Below, piece by piece: positions 18,108 through 27,149 of a DNA stretch of 64,000 nucleotides (the first letter of the stretch is position 1; each line of letters begins with the position of its first letter). This DNA comes from Ruegeria sp. ANG-R. Its GTDB lineage: Bacteria > Pseudomonadota > Alphaproteobacteria > Rhodobacterales > Rhodobacteraceae. Where the stretch lies: positions 51,805 through 115,804 of the forward strand of contig NZ_JWLJ01000005.1 of NCBI RefSeq assembly GCF_000813985.1, written 5' to 3'. Both the position numbers and the translations under genes were made by a program. Below the pieces are notes generated by a model that ran no database searches, was not told where the DNA came from, and saw only the letters and a list, made by a program, of their open reading frames with translations.

Positions 18108-18146
18108 ATAACGAAAAGAGGCCGCTTCTTTCGAAACGGCCTCTTT
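18108..18146 (-). terminator. Rho-independent terminator of asd
   Basis: On the minus strand a 10-bp perfect stem (AAAGAGGCCG / CGGCCTCTTT, at 18115-18124 and 18137-18146) with a 12-base loop is followed by TTTTCGTT. It lies about 20 bases beyond the asd stop codon. Confidence 0.85.
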
Positions 18147-18166
18147 CCAATATTCTCTTAGAAGGC

Positions 18167-19189
18167 TCAGCCTTTCTTCAGAACCTCGCGTCCCAGCAGC
18201 TCCGCGATCTGTACTGCGTTCAATGCGGCACCCTTGCGCAGGTTGTCGGACACACACCACAGGTTCAGACCGTTCTCGATGGTCGAATCCTGACGGATAC
18301 GACTGATGAATGTAGCGAAATCGCCCGCGCATTCGATCGGTGAGACGTAGCCGCCGGCTTCGCGCTTGTCGATCACCATGATGCCCGGTGCTTCGCGCAG
18401 GATGTCGCGGGCTTCATCTTCGTCCAGAAATTCCTCGAACTCGATATTCACGGCCTCGGAGTGGCCGACGAACACAGGCACGCGGACGCAGGTTGCCGTG
18501 ACCTTGATCGACGGGTCGACGATCTTTTTGGTTTCAACAACCATCTTCCACTCTTCCTTGGTCGAGCCGTCTTCCATGAAGACGTCGATCTGCGGAATGA
18601 CGTTGAAGGCGATTTGTTTCTGGAACTTCTTCGGTTCAACTTCGGTCGTGGGGTTATAGATGGCCTTGGTCTGATCCCAAAGCTCATCCATGCCCTCTTT
18701 ACCGGCACCCGAGACCGACTGATAGGTCGAGACGACAACGCGCTTGATCTTGGCGCGGTCATGCAGCGGTTTCAGCGCGACAACCATCTGCGCGGTCGAG
18801 CAGTTGGGGTTGGCGATGATGTTCTTGTTTCTGTAGTCGTGGATCGCCTGCGGGTTACATTCCGGAACGATCAGCGGAATGTCCGGGTCATAGCGATAAA
18901 GCGACGAGTTATCGATCACCACGCAGCCAGCCGCCGCCGCCTTGGGGGCGTAGACTTTGGTGGCCTCGGACCCTACGGCAAACAGCGCCATGTCCCAGCC
19001 GGTGAAATCGAAGGTGTCCAGATCTTTGGTCGTGAGCGTCTTGTCGCCAAAAGTCACCTCGGTACCCAGCGAACGACGGCTTGCCAGAGCGGCAAGTTCA
19101 TCGACGGGGAACTGGCGTTCCGCCAGGATGTTCAGCATTTCGCGGCCCACGTTACCCGTGGCGCCGACGACGACGACGCGATAGCCCAT
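18167..19189 (-). CDS. asd: Aspartate-semialdehyde dehydrogenase
   Basis: Cytoplasmic NADPH enzyme that reduces aspartyl phosphate to aspartate semialdehyde, the branch point for lysine/diaminopimelate, threonine and methionine synthesis. The N-terminal Rossmann motif is VVVVGATGNVGREML, the catalytic cysteine is Cys130 in NPNCSTAQMV, the substrate-binding segment is STYQSVSGAGKEGMDEL and the C-terminal AGDFATFISRIRQD is conserved. Length of 340 aa is standard. It is transcribed alone and ends in a strong terminator. Confidence 0.96.
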   Translation of the reverse strand: MGYRVVVVGATGNVGREMLNILAERQFPVDELAALASRRSLGTEVTFGDKTLTTKDLDTFDFTGWDMALFAVGSEATKVYAPKAAAAGCVVIDNSSLYRYDPDIPLIVPECNPQAIHDYRNKNIIANPNCSTAQMVVALKPLHDRAKIKRVVVSTYQSVSGAGKEGMDELWDQTKAIYNPTTEVEPKKFQKQIAFNVIPQIDVFMEDGSTKEEWKMVVETKKIVDPSIKVTATCVRVPVFVGHSEAVNIEFEEFLDEDEARDILREAPGIMVIDKREAGGYVSPIECAGDFATFISRIRQDSTIENGLNLWCVSDNLRKGAALNAVQIAELLGREVLKKG

Positions 19190-19301
19190 TTCATGTCTCC
19201 AAAGTTAAGGACGCGCGTTCATAGCTGCGTTGCGGCGAAGAAAAAAGAGCCTTTGGGGCATAATTCGCCTGCTCACACCGATTTGTCACGGTTGCCGGGG
19301 T

Positions 19302-20336
19302 CTAGTCCGCGTCCAGAAGCTGCCGATAGACCTTTACGATGGCCTGTGCTTCGCCCTCGATTCGAAAATTCTGTTCAACATGGGCTCGCGCAGTTTGCCC
19401 TGCAGCGGCCAGCGCGGCGCGGTCCTGTAGCATGTCCTCCAGAGCGTTGGCCAGCGCTTGGGCGTTGTCTTTCTCGACCAGCCGTCCGGTTTCACCATCC
19501 TTGATCTGCGCACTGAACGCGCCGACCCCGTGGCAGGCGATGGCGGGAACGCCCGAGGCCATCGCCTCAAGCGGGGTCAGGCCGAAACCTTCGTGCCGCG
19601 CGGGGGCCACAAACAGGTCAAGCGCACGGTAGGTTTCGACAATCTCATCCCACGGCCGTTCGCCCAGAAAATGAACGCGGTCGCCCAGCCCGGCGTCTTG
19701 CAGCTTTTGTTCTTGCTCGGCTTGAAAACCTTCGAACTCCTTAGTGGCGCGCCCGGTGAAGATAACATGGGCATCGGGGTGGTTGGGCAGCACCTGCAGG
19801 GCGGCCTCGACCAGCAGATCCACCCCTTTCTGAGGGCGGATACGGCCAAAACAGCCGATCAGCAGCCCGTCTGGCAGGCCAAGCTTTTGGCGTAGGGCCT
19901 GCTTGTCCTCAGTTGGGTGGAACAACTCAGTATTGACGCCATGCATGATGACGGTTGCGGGATGTTCCAGAAACGAGGCCGCCTGGGGCGTCGTAGCGAT
20001 CAACGCATCCATCTTACGGATCAGCCCTTTGGTGAACCCGGAATGATCGCGTTGCGCGGCCGAAGTGAACAGCAGTTTGTAGTTGCGCCGGAACACAGTG
20101 CGCAGCACCAGCCCCATCAACATCTCGGTGTTCCGCCGTGCGTGCCAGACCCGTTTGCGATTGGGCAGAAACAGCAGTTTCCAGAGTCTGATATGGGGCA
20201 AATCGTCGGGCAAACCGGGTCCGGTAGCGCGGATGCCGATCATCTTCTGCTGGATTGGCAGCAGCCGGATCACCGTTGTTGTCACGCCCGACAGGGAATG
20301 CTTCAGATTGGGTGCAATCACCTCGATATCCTGCAC
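19302..20336 (-). CDS. lpcC: LpcC-like glycosyltransferase family 4 (LPS core mannosyltransferase)
   Basis: GT4 glycosyltransferase of 344 aa that strongly resembles rhizobial LpcC, which adds mannose to Kdo in the lipopolysaccharide inner core. Shared features I recall are the start DIEVIAPNLKHSLSGVTTTV, KRVWHARRNTEMLMG, KLLFTSAAQR and MDALIATTPQAASFL. GT-B motifs are GCFGRIRPQKGVDLLVEAAL and the nucleotide-sugar site PARHEGFGLTPLEAMASGVP (E-x7-E). It acts at the cytoplasmic face of the inner membrane. The MFS transporter gene ends 15 bases upstream, so the two are probably co-transcribed. The donor sugar is inferred by family resemblance. Confidence 0.83.
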   Translation of the reverse strand: MQDIEVIAPNLKHSLSGVTTTVIRLLPIQQKMIGIRATGPGLPDDLPHIRLWKLLFLPNRKRVWHARRNTEMLMGLVLRTVFRRNYKLLFTSAAQRDHSGFTKGLIRKMDALIATTPQAASFLEHPATVIMHGVNTELFHPTEDKQALRQKLGLPDGLLIGCFGRIRPQKGVDLLVEAALQVLPNHPDAHVIFTGRATKEFEGFQAEQEQKLQDAGLGDRVHFLGERPWDEIVETYRALDLFVAPARHEGFGLTPLEAMASGVPAIACHGVGAFSAQIKDGETGRLVEKDNAQALANALEDMLQDRAALAAAGQTARAHVEQNFRIEGEAQAIVKVYRQLLDAD

Positions 20337-20351
20337 GGGCGGCCTCCGGTC

Positions 20352-21524
20352 TCAGTCCACGCTGTCCCGACTGAATAGATAGATCACGCAGCCAATGGCA
20401 AGGGTGGCAGCGAAAAAGCCAAAGATCGCGGTATAGGGTGCCGAGGTGCTAATTCCGGCGCTGGCCGCATGGATGCGCCCGGTGGTAAATTGCGCCAGCC
20501 CGACACCGCCGATGCCGAAGAGGTTCAGCAGGGTGACTCCCCGCCCGACCAAATGCGCAGGGATAAAGGCGCGCCCATGGGCCATGATGACCGGAAAGCT
20601 GGCACCGAGAAAGCCGATGACCGCAAGCAGCAAGATGGAAAGCCAGACGCCCACGTCGATCCAAAGGCAAAGCGACGCCAAAGCCGCTGCGCCCAGGGCA
20701 TTGCCGCCGAAGATCACCCATTTACGCGTGTTCAGGATGCGGTCCAGCGGCCCATAGGCAAAGGTGCCCGCAATCATCGCGGCACCCATGATCAACGTTG
20801 CCTGACCGATCTGCGTTGTGCTGAGGTCAAAAACATCGCGCAGGTAAGGCCCGGCCCAAAGTCCGCGTAGCGCGGCAGATGGCGCATAAGCCACCAGCAT
20901 CAGAGGCAGAATGGCCCACAGGGCGGGTTCTTTCAGCAGGTCCAGAACCGATCCTTTGTGTTCGGTTTCGATCTTTTTGGGATCATGCACCGTCAGCCAG
21001 ATCCCCGCCGCCACCGCACCAGAGATGACCGCAAGCCCGGCCAGCGTAGCGCGCCAGCCCATCAGTTCGACCGCCAGCGCTGTGGGGTACGAGGCGACCA
21101 GATTGCCGACAGACCCCACGCCCAGCATCACCGCGGCCAATGTGGCGAATTTCGCGGGCGGGAATTCTCGGGCAAAGATATAGTAGGACGCCATCAGGAC
21201 AGGTGAGCACCCGACCCCGATCAGCGCCATCGCAAGCGCCACATGAAACGGAGTGGTGGCCACAGCGAACAGGGTTGCGCCACCCGCGCCGCCGACCAGT
21301 AGCAGCGCGGCCGAGCTGCGCCTTGGCCCCACCCGGTCCAGCGCCCAGCCAACCGGAATTTGCATCGCCGCAAAAATCAGAAACCAAAGGCCCGAGGCAA
21401 AGGCCAGATCCTCGGGCGTGGCTCCGATATCCCGGCCCAGATCAGTGGTGAGAACCGCCAGAAAAGCGCGGAAAAACTGACTGAGGACGTAGGCCAGACA
21501 CAAGATCACCAACCCTGCCTGCAT
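20352..21524 (-). CDS. Major facilitator superfamily transporter
   Basis: Inner-membrane transporter with about twelve hydrophobic segments. The MFS loop 2-3 motif reads GWALDRVGPRRSSAALLL. From the start at 21524 it is 390 aa: GAGGGGCAACAG precedes that ATG, while the upstream in-frame ATG at 21569 has no ribosome binding site. Substrate unknown; no substrate-specific motif was recognised. It precedes the lpcC-like gene by 15 bases and diverges from the DUF3095 gene. A link to LPS metabolism is possible by position only. Confidence 0.85.
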   Translation of the reverse strand: MQAGLVILCLAYVLSQFFRAFLAVLTTDLGRDIGATPEDLAFASGLWFLIFAAMQIPVGWALDRVGPRRSSAALLLVGGAGGATLFAVATTPFHVALAMALIGVGCSPVLMASYYIFAREFPPAKFATLAAVMLGVGSVGNLVASYPTALAVELMGWRATLAGLAVISGAVAAGIWLTVHDPKKIETEHKGSVLDLLKEPALWAILPLMLVAYAPSAALRGLWAGPYLRDVFDLSTTQIGQATLIMGAAMIAGTFAYGPLDRILNTRKWVIFGGNALGAAALASLCLWIDVGVWLSILLLAVIGFLGASFPVIMAHGRAFIPAHLVGRGVTLLNLFGIGGVGLAQFTTGRIHAASAGISTSAPYTAIFGFFAATLAIGCVIYLFSRDSVD

Positions 21525-21671
21525 CTGTTGCCCCTCTATGTCTGCCTGCTTTGCCGTGATGCTTGACATGTCGCGTCAATCCGCACAAGCGCTTGTGTTG
21601 TTTCGCCAGGGGCAGACATCCTTCGCAATCGGGCTATCATCATTTCATATCCAGGATTTTCCGAGAGTGTC

Positions 21672-22814
21672 ATGGCCCCCTCAGACTCTGTATTTTATGA
21701 TTCCGTTTCCATTTCAGACAATTTCCTGAGCCTCAGCGACCCGGCGCAGTTCACGCCGCTGCCCGATACTTGGATTCTGGGCGTCGCAGATATCGTGAAT
21801 TCGACCGGTGAGATCGCGCGCGGCCGATACAAGACGGTCAACATGGTTGGGGCCGCAGTGATTTCAGCCATGATCAATGCGCTGGGCGGGCGGGTTTTCC
21901 CATATGTCTTTGGCGGAGATGGTGCCGGGTTCGCAGTCCCGGGAGAGGATCGCGGCACGGCACGGGAAACACTTGCCGCATTGCAAAGCTGGGCCGAGGC
22001 CGAGTTCGCCATCACCCTGCGTGCGGCGCTGTTTTCGGTGGCCGATATCCGCGCTGCCGGGTGTGACCTGCGTGTCGCCCGATATGCGCCGTCTACAGGC
22101 GTTGACTACGCCATGTTCTCTGGCGGCGGCCTGGCTTGGGCGGAAGAGCAGATGAAATCGGGGCATCAGACGGTTCCGCCTGCGGAACCGGGCGCTCTGC
22201 CCGATCTGACTGGCCTGTCTTGCCGCTGGTCCAACAGCCCGACCCGGCACGGTCAGATCGTTTCCGTGGTTATTCAGCCTGTATCAGGATCTGATGAGGG
22301 GGAATTCTCTGATTTGGCGCAATCCGTTCTGTCGGTCGCCGAGGGGCTCGATCGCGCAGGCCATCCGGTTCCGCTCAAAGGCCCACCGATGAGCTGGCCG
22401 CCGCCGGGTGTCGATATTGACGCCCATGTCTCGCGTGCCGGGCGCAATCTTTTGCTGCAGAAGATGCGGCTGACGATCGGCAATATGCTGATCGGGTTGC
22501 TTTTCAAGACCGGGATGCGGTTGGGGCAGTTCGAACCTGACCATTACAAAGAGATGGTCAGCCGCAACGCCGATTTCCGCAAATTCGATGACGGGCTGAA
22601 AATGACGCTGGATTGCGATCCGGCCACGCTGGACCGGATCACCCGGATGCTGGAGGATGCGCAGGAGCAGGGCAAAATCCGTTACGGCCTGCACACCCAG
22701 CAAGAGGCGATGATGACCTGCTTTGTCCCTTCGGCCACGCGCGACGACCATGTGCATTTCGTGGACGGAGCCTCGGGCGGCTATGCCCAGGCCGCCGCTG
22801 CCATGCGGGCCTAG
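21672..22814 (+). CDS. DUF3095 family protein
   Basis: A 380-aa protein matching the DUF3095 family: the N-terminal WILGVADIVNSTGEIARGRY and GRVFPYVFGGDGAGFAVPGE resemble the metal- and nucleotide-binding parts of class III nucleotide cyclase domains (VADIVNSTG for the first metal aspartate, FGGDGAGF for the second), but the family has no proven activity to my knowledge. The C-terminal half contains DGLKMTLDCDPATLDRI and ends in CFVPSATRDDHVHFVDGASG, typical of DUF3095. No membrane segment is evident. It overlaps the convergent decarboxylase gene by four bases at the stop codons. Confidence 0.85.
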   Translation: MAPSDSVFYDSVSISDNFLSLSDPAQFTPLPDTWILGVADIVNSTGEIARGRYKTVNMVGAAVISAMINALGGRVFPYVFGGDGAGFAVPGEDRGTARETLAALQSWAEAEFAITLRAALFSVADIRAAGCDLRVARYAPSTGVDYAMFSGGGLAWAEEQMKSGHQTVPPAEPGALPDLTGLSCRWSNSPTRHGQIVSVVIQPVSGSDEGEFSDLAQSVLSVAEGLDRAGHPVPLKGPPMSWPPPGVDIDAHVSRAGRNLLLQKMRLTIGNMLIGLLFKTGMRLGQFEPDHYKEMVSRNADFRKFDDGLKMTLDCDPATLDRITRMLEDAQEQGKIRYGLHTQQEAMMTCFVPSATRDDHVHFVDGASGGYAQAAAAMRA

Positions 22815-24220
22815 AGCCCTCGTGCGATCTCAGTGATCACGTCAAAAGCCATCATGACGTCCTGCTCGGTTGTCTCGAACTGCCCGGCCTGAAAGCGGAT
22901 GACCAGATCGCCGTCGACGCGGGTCTGGGTCAGGTAAATGCGGCCGTCATCATTGATCGCATTCACCAGCCGCAGGTTGAGGTCATCAAGATCAGTGGCG
23001 CCATCCGGTTCATATCGGAAGGTCCACAGAGACCACATCGGTGGCGTCACAATGCGAAAATCCGGCTCTGCCGCCAGCCGGTCATGCAGCGCGACCGACC
23101 AGTTGACGTGATTCCGCAGCCGTGCGCGCAATCCTTCCAGCCCGTAGGTTCGAATGACAAACCAGAGCTTCAACGCCCGGAACCGCCGACCCAGCGGGAC
23201 CGACCATTCCGAGTAGTTGATGATCCCGTCTTTCCCGTGGGTCTTCAGGTACTCCGGGCTGATCGCCAGCGTGCGGACCAGATCGTCGGGGTTTTTCAGG
23301 AAATGTGCACAGCAGTCGAACTGAACGCCCAGCCACTTGTGCGGATTGAAGACGATGCTGTCGGCCCGATCGATGCCGGGCCAATAGTGACGATATTCGG
23401 GGCAGATCATGGCCGAGCCCGCCCACGCGGCATCGACATGGGAATAGAGCTCATATTTCTGCGCGATCTCAAGACAGCGGTCCACCGGATCGGTGGCGCC
23501 TGTCCCTGTTCCACCGACACAGAGAATAACGCCGGCTGGCTGCATACCAGACTCTAAATCGGATTGAATCGCCGTCTCAAGCGCATCTGGGTCCATGCCG
23601 CGCCAGTCTCCTTGCACTGGAATGCGCACCAGATTGTCCTGCCCGATGCCCGCAATCCAGATGGCGCGGTCGATCGAGGTGTGCACCTCGGAGGAACAGT
23701 AGATGCGCAGCGGTTTCTGACCGAACAAGCCCCGGCTGTTGCCCTGCCAGTTCATTGCCTTCTCGCGCATGGTCAGCACCGCAGCCAGCGTTGCGGATGA
23801 GGCGGAGTCCTGAATAACACCGGCAAACCCTTCAGGCAGGTCCAGCGCTTCGCGCAGCCAGTCCATCATTCGCGTTTCCATCTCGGTCGCGGCGGGTGAG
23901 GTCTGCCACAGCATACACTGTGGTGCGATAGCGCTGGCAAGAAACTCTGCCAGTACAGATGGCGCCGAGGCATTTGAGTTGAAATAGGCGAAGAACCGGG
24001 GGTGCTGCCAATGGGTGATCCCGGGCATCACGATCTGTTCGAAATCGCGAAAGATGTCCTCAATCGCTTCCCCTTGCTCGGGGGGATGTGCCGGCAGGGC
24101 ATTCAGAATGTCACCGGGTTCGGTCCGGGCGCGTACGGGTTTGTCGCCGACCGTCAGGTGATAGTCCTGCGTCCAATCCGCGATTCTCCTGCCCCAGTCG
24201 GAAAACTCATTCCATTTCAT
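22811..24220 (-). CDS. Pyridoxal-dependent (aromatic amino acid) decarboxylase, group II
   Basis: PLP enzyme of 469 aa from the group II decarboxylases, which include aromatic-L-amino-acid, tyrosine and tryptophan decarboxylases. The PLP lysine is about Lys295 in FNPHKWLGVQFDC; the substrate-side motif HPRFFAYFNSNASAPSVLAE near residue 80 and the DAAWAGS cofactor aspartate are present. It would release CO2 from an amino acid to yield an amine; HWQHP...FF placement suits aromatic substrates. It diverges from an HpaR-type regulator across a 205-bp AT-rich region carrying a palindrome, so regulation by that protein is likely. Exact substrate is unproven. Confidence 0.88.
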   Translation of the reverse strand: MKWNEFSDWGRRIADWTQDYHLTVGDKPVRARTEPGDILNALPAHPPEQGEAIEDIFRDFEQIVMPGITHWQHPRFFAYFNSNASAPSVLAEFLASAIAPQCMLWQTSPAATEMETRMMDWLREALDLPEGFAGVIQDSASSATLAAVLTMREKAMNWQGNSRGLFGQKPLRIYCSSEVHTSIDRAIWIAGIGQDNLVRIPVQGDWRGMDPDALETAIQSDLESGMQPAGVILCVGGTGTGATDPVDRCLEIAQKYELYSHVDAAWAGSAMICPEYRHYWPGIDRADSIVFNPHKWLGVQFDCCAHFLKNPDDLVRTLAISPEYLKTHGKDGIINYSEWSVPLGRRFRALKLWFVIRTYGLEGLRARLRNHVNWSVALHDRLAAEPDFRIVTPPMWSLWTFRYEPDGATDLDDLNLRLVNAINDDGRIYLTQTRVDGDLVIRFQAGQFETTEQDVMMAFDVITEIARGL

Positions 24221-24327
24221 CTCGAACTCCCCGTTTTTGAATGTCAGGCTCGCAAGCGCCTGATTTTGTCGGTTCCGTGTTCCGGCGGCCGCCAGAGCCT
24301 ACGCAATATTATCATCCGGTATATCCA

Positions 24328-24342
24328 GTTTATATATTAAAC
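24328..24342. promoter_or_regulatory. AT-rich palindrome, candidate MarR/HpaR operator
   Basis: GTTTATATATTAAAC, an inverted repeat with perfect five-base arms (GTTTA / TAAAC), lies in the shared promoter region between the decarboxylase and hpaR-like genes. MarR-family proteins usually bind AT-rich palindromes of 16-20 bp in such divergent regions and often repress both genes. Confidence 0.4.
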
Positions 24343-24425
24343 AAGTTAAGTAAAGACAGGCATAGGCAAAACCGTAAAAACCAACGTTCTATTGCGAAAT
24401 AACTGGAATTGCGCAAAAATTCCTT

Positions 24426-24860
24426 ATGACGAAAAATTTACCACTGACGTCCCGTTCATTGCCGATTGCGCTGTTGCGTGCGCGGGAACGCGTGATGGGC
24501 CCCATCCGTGGTGTGCTGGCCGATGCCGGTGTCACCGAGCAACAGTGGCGTGTTCTGCGTGTTCTGCAGGAAGAAGGGCCGCAGGAACCGACTCAGATCG
24601 CAGTGCGTGCCTGCCTGTTGCTTCCCAGCCTGACACGCATTCTGAAGAAGCTGGAAGACAAGAAACTGATCGTTCGGCGCCCGGATACCAAAGATCGTCG
24701 CCGTCAAAATGTTGAGATCAGCGAGGAGGGGTTGCAGATTATCCACGCCAATCTGCCAGAGATGTTGGAGTTGGCAGAACATACGCGCGCGTTGCTGGGG
24801 GCGGAACGGCACGAAATGCTGTTGAACCTTCTGGGCGAGCTTCACGAATTGGAGAATTAG
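24426..24860 (+). CDS. hpaR: HpaR-type MarR family transcriptional regulator
   Basis: MarR-fold DNA-binding protein of 144 aa matching the homoprotocatechuate operon regulator HpaR: SRSLPIALLRARERVMGPIR, then VTEQQWRVLRVLQEEGPQEP and the winged-helix region LLPSLTRILKKLEDKKLIVR with the MarR wing DTKDRRRQNVEIS. HpaR proteins repress aromatic catabolic genes and release DNA on binding hydroxyphenylacetate-type ligands. No hpa catabolic genes are nearby; the divergent neighbour is an aromatic-type amino acid decarboxylase, which is its likely target. The short run AAAAAAGGTTTTTT after the gene may help termination. Confidence 0.82.
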   Translation: MTKNLPLTSRSLPIALLRARERVMGPIRGVLADAGVTEQQWRVLRVLQEEGPQEPTQIAVRACLLLPSLTRILKKLEDKKLIVRRPDTKDRRRQNVEISEEGLQIIHANLPEMLELAEHTRALLGAERHEMLLNLLGELHELEN

Positions 24861-25000
24861 AGATAATTCAGGCTCTAAAAAAGGTTTTTTGGTAAGTATC
24901 GGGATTGGATTACCCACTTTCGACATCTGGTTCTGAGGACCGGCAATGCAAAATCCATTGTCCGCAGGTCCTTTACGTCGTAGCTAGTGTATCACTTTAG

Positions 25001-25013
25001 ACAAACGGTTTGT
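25001..25013. promoter_or_regulatory. Palindrome immediately upstream of the BoxR-like regulator
   Basis: ACAAAC-G-GTTTGT is a perfect 13-base inverted repeat ending three bases before the ATG at 25017. Its placement over the leader suggests autoregulation by the HTH protein it precedes. If the upstream GTG at 24987 were the true start, the palindrome would be coding. Confidence 0.4.
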
Positions 25014-25016
25014 TTG

Positions 25017-25925
25017 ATGGAGATGGATGGGCCCAAGCCGCCAAACCCGGAGCGGCTTAAAGATAGCGCAACGCAGGACCTTAGTGCGCGTGTTGGCGCG
25101 CGTGTGCGGAGGGCGCGGCAGATGCGTGGTATCCCGCGCCGGGTCCTGTCGGAAAGCTCGGGCGTGTCGCCCCGGTATTTGGCCCAACTTGAGGCTGGGG
25201 AAGGCAACATCTCGATCGGTGTGTTGCACCGTGTCGCGCTGGCGCTGGATTATAAGGCCGAATGGCTGATCGGAGAGGACGACCCTTGGGATTCGGACGC
25301 CTTGCAGATGACCGAGCTGTTCCGGCAGGCCAGTGATGAGGTCAAAAGCAGCGTCATGCGGGTCTTGCGCCCTCAGCCGGACGAGGATGCGCGGGCGCAT
25401 CGGGTCTGCCTGATCGGGCTGCGGGGCGCGGGCAAGTCGACCTTGGGCCCCATGCTTGGCGCTGCGCTTGAACTGCCCTTCGTCGAACTGACAGCCCTGA
25501 TCGAAGAGATGGCTGGAATGCCGCTATCCGAGGTGATGGCTTTTTACGGACAAGAGGGGTACCGCAACCTCGAAGCGCAGGCGCTGGATCGGGTGATCTC
25601 GGCGCATGATCGGATGGTTCTGGCCGTTGCGGGTGGGATCGTTTCGGAACCGTCAACCTATACGGCGCTGCTGAACCGTTTTCACACCGTTTGGCTCAGG
25701 GCCTCACCGATGGAGCATATGGAAAGGGTAAGAGCCCAGGGGGATGAACGCCCAATGGCAGGAAACCCAAAAGCGATGGAGCAGCTCAAGTGTATTCTGG
25801 CCAGCCGCGAGGCGTTGTACGGGCGGGCGGATGCTCAGTTGGACACATCCGGCCGGACCCCGGAAGTTTCGTTAAAAGAGTTGCAGCATCTCGTGGATGA
25901 GCATGGATTCGTAGCGGAAAAATAG
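25017..25925 (+). CDS. BoxR/BzdR-type regulator: XRE HTH fused to shikimate kinase-like domain
   Basis: Two-domain protein of 302 aa. An XRE helix-turn-helix (GARVRRARQMRGIPRRVLSE, SGVSPRYLAQLEAGEGNISI) occupies roughly residues 25-85, then after a linker comes a shikimate kinase-like domain with P-loop CLIGLRGAGKSTLGPMLG and AFYGQEGYRNLEAQALDRVI. This architecture is that of BzdR and BoxR, which repress benzoyl-CoA degradation genes and sense benzoyl-CoA through the kinase-like domain. No box or bzd genes flank it, so targets are elsewhere or differ. The ATG at 25017 is chosen because a palindrome lies directly before it; GTG at 24987 is possible. Confidence 0.85.
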   Translation: MEMDGPKPPNPERLKDSATQDLSARVGARVRRARQMRGIPRRVLSESSGVSPRYLAQLEAGEGNISIGVLHRVALALDYKAEWLIGEDDPWDSDALQMTELFRQASDEVKSSVMRVLRPQPDEDARAHRVCLIGLRGAGKSTLGPMLGAALELPFVELTALIEEMAGMPLSEVMAFYGQEGYRNLEAQALDRVISAHDRMVLAVAGGIVSEPSTYTALLNRFHTVWLRASPMEHMERVRAQGDERPMAGNPKAMEQLKCILASREALYGRADAQLDTSGRTPEVSLKELQHLVDEHGFVAEK

Positions 25926-25928
25926 GCT

Positions 25929-27143
25929 CTATTTAGGAGTTTTCAGCCAGTTGTCCGCAAACTCGATTTCACCCAGCCCGGCAAACCGCCGGACCCGGTC
26001 AAGTTCGGCCTGTAACCGGCGGGTCCTCGCGTCGGACCAACGGACCGAGCGCTCAGGCCACACGGCGCGGACGCACAACAGATCATCATCGCGCCGCGCC
26101 TTCATGTCGATGCGCCCGATCAGCCGATGTCCCTCCAACAGAGGAAAGACATAGTAGCCATAGACGCGCTTGGGTTCGGGGACGAACACCTCGATGCGAT
26201 AGTGAAACCCGAACAACCGTTCAGCCCGCTTGCGATCACGCAACATCGGGTCAAAAGGACTGAGAACTCTGATCCGGCCCGGAGCGTCTGGCAGAGTCGT
26301 AGCCTGCTCGCAGGTGCCGGGCCGGGCAAAGACCTTGCGGTCTTTACCATCCGCACATTCGATGCAGATTTCCTCAATTTCACCCCGTGTCAGAGCCTGG
26401 TCACACCAGGCTTTCGCCTCCGAGGCGCTGACCGTATCCCAGAATGCAGCCAGTTCGCCCGAGGTGGCAAAGCCCAGCCGATCAAGCGCCGCATTGCAAA
26501 GCCAATCTACGGTTGCATCCGCATCGCACGGCGAGCTTCCGGGGCGAAGTTGGGTCTCGATCACGCGCTCGGTCAGATCATATCGCTTCTGAAATCCATC
26601 ACGCCCGACCACGGTAAGCGCCCCGGACCGCCAAAGGTATTCCAGCGCCGTTTTCGATGGATGCCAGTCCCACCAACCGCCCGAGCCTTTCTTCTCGTCC
26701 TTGCCTACATCGGAAGAGCAGACCGGGCCATGGTCGCGAATGTGTTTCAGGACGATTTCGAACTTCTGCTCGAACCCGTCGCGCCGCCAGTTCCTCCAGC
26801 GGGCTTTCAGCATATCAGCGTCGCGCAGAAACCTCAGGTGCCAGTGGCGATAGAATTCAATTGGAATGACTGCGGCATCGTGGGTCCAATGCTCGAACAG
26901 CGCCCGGTCGCGTTCATACAGACGCTTAAGATGGCGTGCGCGATAACCGGGCCTTCGCGTATAGAGGATCATGTCGTGGGCACGCGCGACCGTATTGATA
27001 CTGTCGAGCTGAACAAAGCCCAGACGATGAATCAGCTGTAACAGCTCGTCGCCTTTGGACCCGCCCGAGGGCTGCTCCAGCAACGCATGACGATCCATAA
27101 ACAGCGCCCGCGTGGCGCGGTTGTCCAAGCGTTGCAACGCCAT
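25929..27143 (-). CDS. YcaQ-family winged-helix DNA glycosylase-like protein
   Basis: A 404-aa protein of the YcaQ/AlkZ family (HTH_42), in which characterised members unhook interstrand crosslinks or excise alkylated bases. The family motif QLDSINTVARAHDMILYTR, containing the QxQ/QxD catalytic region, is at residues 46-64; HWTHDAAVIPIEFYRHWHLR and the C-terminal GRIDMKARRDDDLLCVRAVW with PEPKRVYGYYVFPLLEGHRL are also typical. Cytoplasmic. It ends three bases after the convergent BoxR-like gene and starts six bases after the lacI-type gene stop, so it is probably in one transcript with that regulator. Confidence 0.88.
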   Translation of the reverse strand: MALQRLDNRATRALFMDRHALLEQPSGGSKGDELLQLIHRLGFVQLDSINTVARAHDMILYTRRPGYRARHLKRLYERDRALFEHWTHDAAVIPIEFYRHWHLRFLRDADMLKARWRNWRRDGFEQKFEIVLKHIRDHGPVCSSDVGKDEKKGSGGWWDWHPSKTALEYLWRSGALTVVGRDGFQKRYDLTERVIETQLRPGSSPCDADATVDWLCNAALDRLGFATSGELAAFWDTVSASEAKAWCDQALTRGEIEEICIECADGKDRKVFARPGTCEQATTLPDAPGRIRVLSPFDPMLRDRKRAERLFGFHYRIEVFVPEPKRVYGYYVFPLLEGHRLIGRIDMKARRDDDLLCVRAVWPERSVRWSDARTRRLQAELDRVRRFAGLGEIEFADNWLKTPK

Positions 27144-27149
27144 GGGACT

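Noticed and set aside
18461..19504. Plus-strand frame of 347 aa across asd
   Set aside because: Covers asd and part of the lpcC-like gene in antisense; no motif and high Arg/Asp content typical of shadows.
24426..25925. hpa or box aromatic catabolic cluster
   Set aside because: Both regulators are recognisable, but none of the catabolic genes they usually control lie in the window.
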